A DNA stretch of 8,761 nt from contig CAZOYP010000087.1 in NCBI GenBank assembly GCA_964584125.1, forward strand, positions 1 through 8,761, given 5' to 3'. Position 1 is the stretch's first letter. Each line of letters starts with the position of its first letter. Positions 6,585-8,761 of the stretch are shown here, piece after piece. The notes beneath the pieces were generated by a model that saw only the letters and a program-made list of their open reading frames with translations, was not told where the DNA came from and did not search any database. This DNA comes from Nitromaritima sp964584125 (GTDB lineage: Bacteria > Nitrospinota > Nitrospinia > Nitrospinales > VA-1). The position numbers and the translations under genes are program-made.

Positions 6585-7214
6585 ATGGGATTTCCTAACC
6601 CAAGCGACAAAAAAGTAACGGAAGAACGGCTCGTGAAAGATCTGCAGGCTGGGAAAACAGGATCTTTCGAGCAACTAGCCAATCTCTACCAGAAAAAAAT
6701 TTATGCTCTAAGTTTTAATTTGACACGCAATACAACAGATTCCCAAGATGTGACCCAGGAAGTATTATTAACACTTTTCAGAAAGGGACATACCTTCCAG
6801 GGGAAATCGGCGTTTTCAAGCTGGGTGTACCGAATCACTCTTAACGCCTCATATATGAGACTACGGAGCAGAAAAAAAGAGCCTAATATTTCAATTGACG
6901 AGTTGCTTCCCTCGTTTAACAGCTCGGGTTTTCAACAGGAAAAAATTCAGGACTGGTCCGAAAACACAGAATCTCTTCTTTTTGAAAATGAAACACGGGA
7001 CGTTATTCAAAAAGCGGTAGATTTGTTACCCGAAAAAGAGAAAGTTGTTTTTATACTTCGTGATGTAGAAGGCCTATCGACAGAAAAAGTAAGTAATATT
7101 TTAGAACTAACTATACCTGCAGTAAAATCTCGTTTGCATAGAGCGCGGTTATTTTTAAGAAAAAAATTAGGGAATTACTTTGAAGAATATAAAGTTCAAA
7201 AGGCGAGCAAATGA
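6585..7214 (+). CDS. ECF-type RNA polymerase sigma factor (sigma70 family)
   Basis: This 209-residue protein contains only sigma regions 2 and 4, the layout of extracytoplasmic-function sigma factors. Region 2 (about 27-95) includes DSQDVTQEVLLTLFRK (52-67), the core-binding helix, and SAFSSWVYRITLNASYMRLR (75-94), the -10 recognition part. A linker (about 96-135) leads to region 4 (about 138-195), with LPEKEKVVFILRDVEGLS and the helix-turn-helix ending IPAVKSRLHRARLFLRKKL. It directs RNA polymerase to a stress regulon and is held inactive by the anti-sigma factor encoded directly after it. The genes overlap by ATGA. The start is uncertain: ATG 6585 has only a weak GGA upstream, whereas GTG 6633 has GGAAG at 8-nt spacing. 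I keep 6585 because the residues before the GTG (EERLV) match the start of the usual region 2 (xEELVxxxQAGD-like). Target promoters cannot be read from the sequence. Confidence 0.9.
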   Translation: MGFPNPSDKKVTEERLVKDLQAGKTGSFEQLANLYQKKIYALSFNLTRNTTDSQDVTQEVLLTLFRKGHTFQGKSAFSSWVYRITLNASYMRLRSRKKEPNISIDELLPSFNSSGFQQEKIQDWSENTESLLFENETRDVIQKAVDLLPEKEKVVFILRDVEGLSTEKVSNILELTIPAVKSRLHRARLFLRKKLGNYFEEYKVQKASK

Positions 7215-7444
7215 TTTGCTGTAAAGAATGCATAGAGTTATTGCACGATTATCTTGATGGAGAGCTTAGTCCAGAAGTTAATGCCTCTCTTGAAGAACAT
7301 TTTGCAGACTGCCCACCGTGTATTGCTTTTGTAAACACCTATAAATCTGCCTCTCGTCTTTGCAAAGCTACTTTAAAAAGCAATGAAATACCAGATAGCG
7401 TCAAAAATAGGTTGAAAGAGTTTGTAGAAAAAAATAAAACCTGA
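7211..7444 (+). CDS. Small soluble zinc-binding (ZAS / zf-HC2) anti-sigma factor
   Basis: This 77-residue protein carries the ZAS signature. Cys7 is followed by LLHDYLDGELS (10-20) and then by His30-x3-Cys34-x2-Cys37 (HFADCPPC), which with an upstream Cys would bind one zinc ion. Family knowledge: such proteins sandwich between sigma regions 2 and 4, and in redox-sensing members oxidation of the Cys releases the sigma factor. There is no membrane helix or sensor domain, so it should act in the cytoplasm. It has six cysteines, including extra ones at 3, 4 and 51. The ATG overlaps the sigma factor TGA (ATGA at 7211-7214), and AAAAGG (7198-7203) gives a 7-nt spaced RBS, so the pair should be made in a coupled ratio. 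It is at the short end for ZAS proteins, but the fold-defining part looks complete. Confidence 0.85.
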   Translation: MICCKECIELLHDYLDGELSPEVNASLEEHFADCPPCIAFVNTYKSASRLCKATLKSNEIPDSVKNRLKEFVEKNKT

Positions 7445-7508
7445 TGCTCTTGAAATTCATCAACATAATGTGCCGCCTCCCTGATCTATAATACTTATCA
7501 AACGGTCG

Positions 7509-7536
7509 TTGACAAATTAGGCAATTTAATTATATT
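7509..7536 (+). promoter_or_regulatory. Sigma70-type promoter of the BFN gene
   Basis: A perfect TTGACA (7509-7514) is followed after 16 nt by TATATT (7531-7536). The predicted transcript start near 7543 leaves a leader of about 50 nt before the ATG at 7595. The spacer holds a short inverted repeat, AAATT-AGGC-AATTT (7514-7527). This is the best promoter match in the window and suggests the BFN gene is transcribed separately from the sigma/anti-sigma pair. No terminator was seen between 7445 and 7500. Confidence 0.65.
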
Positions 7537-7594
7537 CTCAGGTAAGAACAAATCTTTCCATATTATATGAAACATTTTTTATAAGGCCCATATT

Positions 7595-8083
7595 ATGATT
7601 GAAATGAAGGTTGAGGGACTAACTCTTGATCCTTTAACAAATATGCCGATTATAATTCTCAAAGATATTTCAAGCGATAAAGCCTTGCCTATATGGGTTG
7701 GTTATTTTGAAGCAAATGCTATCGCTTTGGAAATCGAGAAAATAAATACTCCTCGTCCCATGACACACGATCTTCTAAGAAGCATGATCTCCTCTCTTCA
7801 AGCTACGGTTAAGCATGTCCTGGTAAACGATCTAAAAGACAACACATTTTTTGCGGTAATTTCTGTCGTTCAGAATGGGAGTGATATGACTATCGACTCT
7901 CGACCCAGCGATGCCATTGCTTTAGCTTTAAGAACTAATTCGCCAATTTTTGTAGAAGAAAAAGTCATTGAGGCCGCAAAAAGCTTAGATCTACCCGACC
8001 CAGACAAAATACGAGATCCCGAAAAACAACAATGGAAAGACTGGATCACGAGCATCAAACCACAAGACTTTGGTAAGCTTTAA
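7595..8083 (+). CDS. Bifunctional nuclease family protein (BFN domain, DUF151)
   Basis: This 162-residue protein is covered almost entirely by a BFN/DUF151 domain. Diagnostic stretches are LPIWVGYFEANAIALEIE (31-48), the TPRPMTHDLL segment (52-61) and DSRPSDAIALALRTNSPIFV (101-120), followed by a conserved EEKVIEAA. Plant members have been reported to have RNase and DNase activity, and bacterial ones are conserved but mostly uncharacterised, so nuclease activity here is inherited from the family name rather than shown. There is no signal peptide or membrane segment, so it should be cytoplasmic. Some family members carry a C-terminal UVR motif for UvrB/UvrC contact; here the tail after residue 125 is a short charged extension without an obvious UVR motif. 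The start has AAGG (7583-7586) 8 nt upstream. The NAD kinase gene begins 122 bp downstream. Confidence 0.9.
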   Translation: MIEMKVEGLTLDPLTNMPIIILKDISSDKALPIWVGYFEANAIALEIEKINTPRPMTHDLLRSMISSLQATVKHVLVNDLKDNTFFAVISVVQNGSDMTIDSRPSDAIALALRTNSPIFVEEKVIEAAKSLDLPDPDKIRDPEKQQWKDWITSIKPQDFGKL

Positions 8084-8125
8084 GTCTTTCTACCTATATT
8101 TTACTCCCCCTCTAAATGAATCACG

Positions 8126-8148
8126 TTATACTTAATGAATAGTATAAT
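8126..8148 (+). promoter_or_regulatory. Inverted repeat overlapping a -10 box before NAD kinase
   Basis: TTATACT (8126-8132) and AGTATAA (8141-8147) form a perfect 7-bp inverted repeat with an 8-nt spacer. Its right arm overlaps a consensus -10, TATAAT (8143-8148), which would start transcription near 8155, about 50 nt before the NAD kinase ATG. The -35 region (8120-8125, ATCACG) is poor. A regulator bound here would block or replace RNA polymerase contacts. Confidence 0.35.
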
Positions 8149-8205
8149 GTTATTCGGCTTCATTGATATTTAAGTAACTAAATCAAATCTTACCAATTTG
8201 AGTTA

Positions 8206-8761
8206 ATGGAATTTAAAAAAACAAATGATGGCGACAAGATCAGAGAAATAGGTGTTTTTTGTAAACCAAAGGCACCGTCTGCATCACATATACTTGGCGA
8301 ACTTATCCCTTGGTTACGTAAACAGAACTATCAAGTTTCTTTAGATATGGATACGGCGGCTATTGTCAACGAAACATCCTCTCATGACAAAAAAGAAATT
8401 TCTCAACAAGCGGATCTACTTGTAGTGCTTGGAGGAGATGGCACTCTCCTAAGTGTGGCTCGAGCAGCCCATCCTCATAATATACCTATTTTGGCAGTAA
8501 ATTTAGGAAGCTTAGGGTTCCTAGCAGAAATTTCAATAGAAGAACTCTATCCCACACTAGAAAATATTTTAGCAGGTAAGTTTGAAATTGAAAATCGCAT
8601 GTTACTTAACGCATCCATTTGGCGAAATGGGAAAAAAGTAAAAAACCACAATGTTCTTAACGATGTAGTAATTAACAAAGGGGCTGTAGCTCGCGTCATC
8701 AACCTTCAAGTTTTAGTTAATGGTCAATATATGACATCCTATAGAGCTGATGGTCTTATCA
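8206..8761 (+). CDS. nadK: NAD kinase, N-terminal 185 residues (truncated by window end)
   Basis: The reading frame is open from ATG 8206 to the last base and encodes 185 residues; about 100 more are expected, since NAD kinases are usually 270-300 residues. It shows the family hallmarks: LLVVLGGDGTLL (71-82, with the catalytic-loop GGDGT at 76-80), NLGSLGFLAE (99-108), LNDVVINKG (151-159) with the NAD-binding Asn-Asp pair, and SYRADGLI (178-185) at the very end, the start of the next conserved block. The enzyme phosphorylates NAD to NADP in the cytoplasm using ATP or polyphosphate. An in-frame stop at 8179 leaves no earlier ATG, GTG or TTG start. The RBS is weak (GAG at 8200-8202, only 3 nt from ATG), which may mean low expression. 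It follows the BFN gene and may have its own promoter near 8143. Confidence 0.93.
   Translation, partial: MEFKKTNDGDKIREIGVFCKPKAPSASHILGELIPWLRKQNYQVSLDMDTAAIVNETSSHDKKEISQQADLLVVLGGDGTLLSVARAAHPHNIPILAVNLGSLGFLAEISIEELYPTLENILAGKFEIENRMLLNASIWRNGKKVKNHNVLNDVVINKGAVARVINLQVLVNGQYMTSYRADGLI

Noticed and set aside
6417..6674. 85-codon minus-strand frame between tatA and the sigma factor
   Set aside because: It overlaps the sigma factor's 5' end, its translation has no family resemblance, and the region reads better as a regulatory gap.
7441..7459. Possible terminator after the anti-sigma factor (TGATG...CATCA)
   Set aside because: The 5-bp stem has an 11-nt loop and no following T tract.
7870..8058. 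62-codon minus-strand frame inside the BFN gene
   Set aside because: It lies antisense to the most conserved BFN block; the open frame follows from codon use on the coding strand.

Overview
The window is AT-rich and gene-dense. It carries seven complete protein genes and the first part of an eighth. No rRNA, tRNA, CRISPR array, insertion sequence or phage gene was seen. The gene set points to a Gram-negative proteobacterium: a PagL-type outer-membrane lipid A deacylase, a large HpnN/MMPL-like RND lipid exporter, a Tat translocase subunit, and an ECF sigma factor with a zinc-binding anti-sigma factor. A stand-alone TatA and a BFN gene followed by NAD kinase would fit a deltaproteobacterial or SAR324-like marine lineage. 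That placement is inference from gene content and low GC, not a phylogenetic result.

Layout. Positions 1-256 are a non-coding AT-rich leader with a plausible sigma70-type promoter (190-218). Positions 257-2314 (+) encode a bifunctional class II aldolase/short-chain dehydrogenase of the rhamnulose-phosphate aldolase type. It converges, with only 28 bp between stops, on a 910-residue RND/MMPL exporter (2343-5075, -). Upstream on the same strand, after a 248-bp gap, is a PagL-like lipid A deacylase (5324-5935, -). A divergent intergenic region (5936-6128) separates it from tatA (6129-6386, +). After a 198-bp regulatory-looking gap comes an ECF sigma factor (6585-7214, +), overlapped by 4 bp by its ZAS anti-sigma factor (7211-7444, +). 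A near-consensus promoter (7509-7536) then drives a bifunctional-nuclease-family protein (7595-8083, +). An NAD kinase gene starts at 8206 and runs off the window end.

How the genes may work together. The two minus-strand genes both concern the outer envelope: lipid export or trafficking, and lipid A 3-O-deacylation. The sigma/anti-sigma pair forms a translationally coupled stress-response switch; the anti-sigma factor is tiny, has no membrane segment and is cysteine-rich, so a cytoplasmic redox or metal signal is more likely than an envelope signal. TatA, BFN and NAD kinase are housekeeping genes. The aldolase/dehydrogenase is a stand-alone sugar-catabolism gene.

I found no convincing novel multi-gene system. 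The points most worth a second look are the replaced catalytic glutamate in the PagL-like protein, the asymmetric proton-relay position in the RND exporter, an 8+8 bp perfect dyad upstream of the sigma factor, the extra cysteines of the anti-sigma factor, and a dyad overlapping a TATAAT box in front of NAD kinase.
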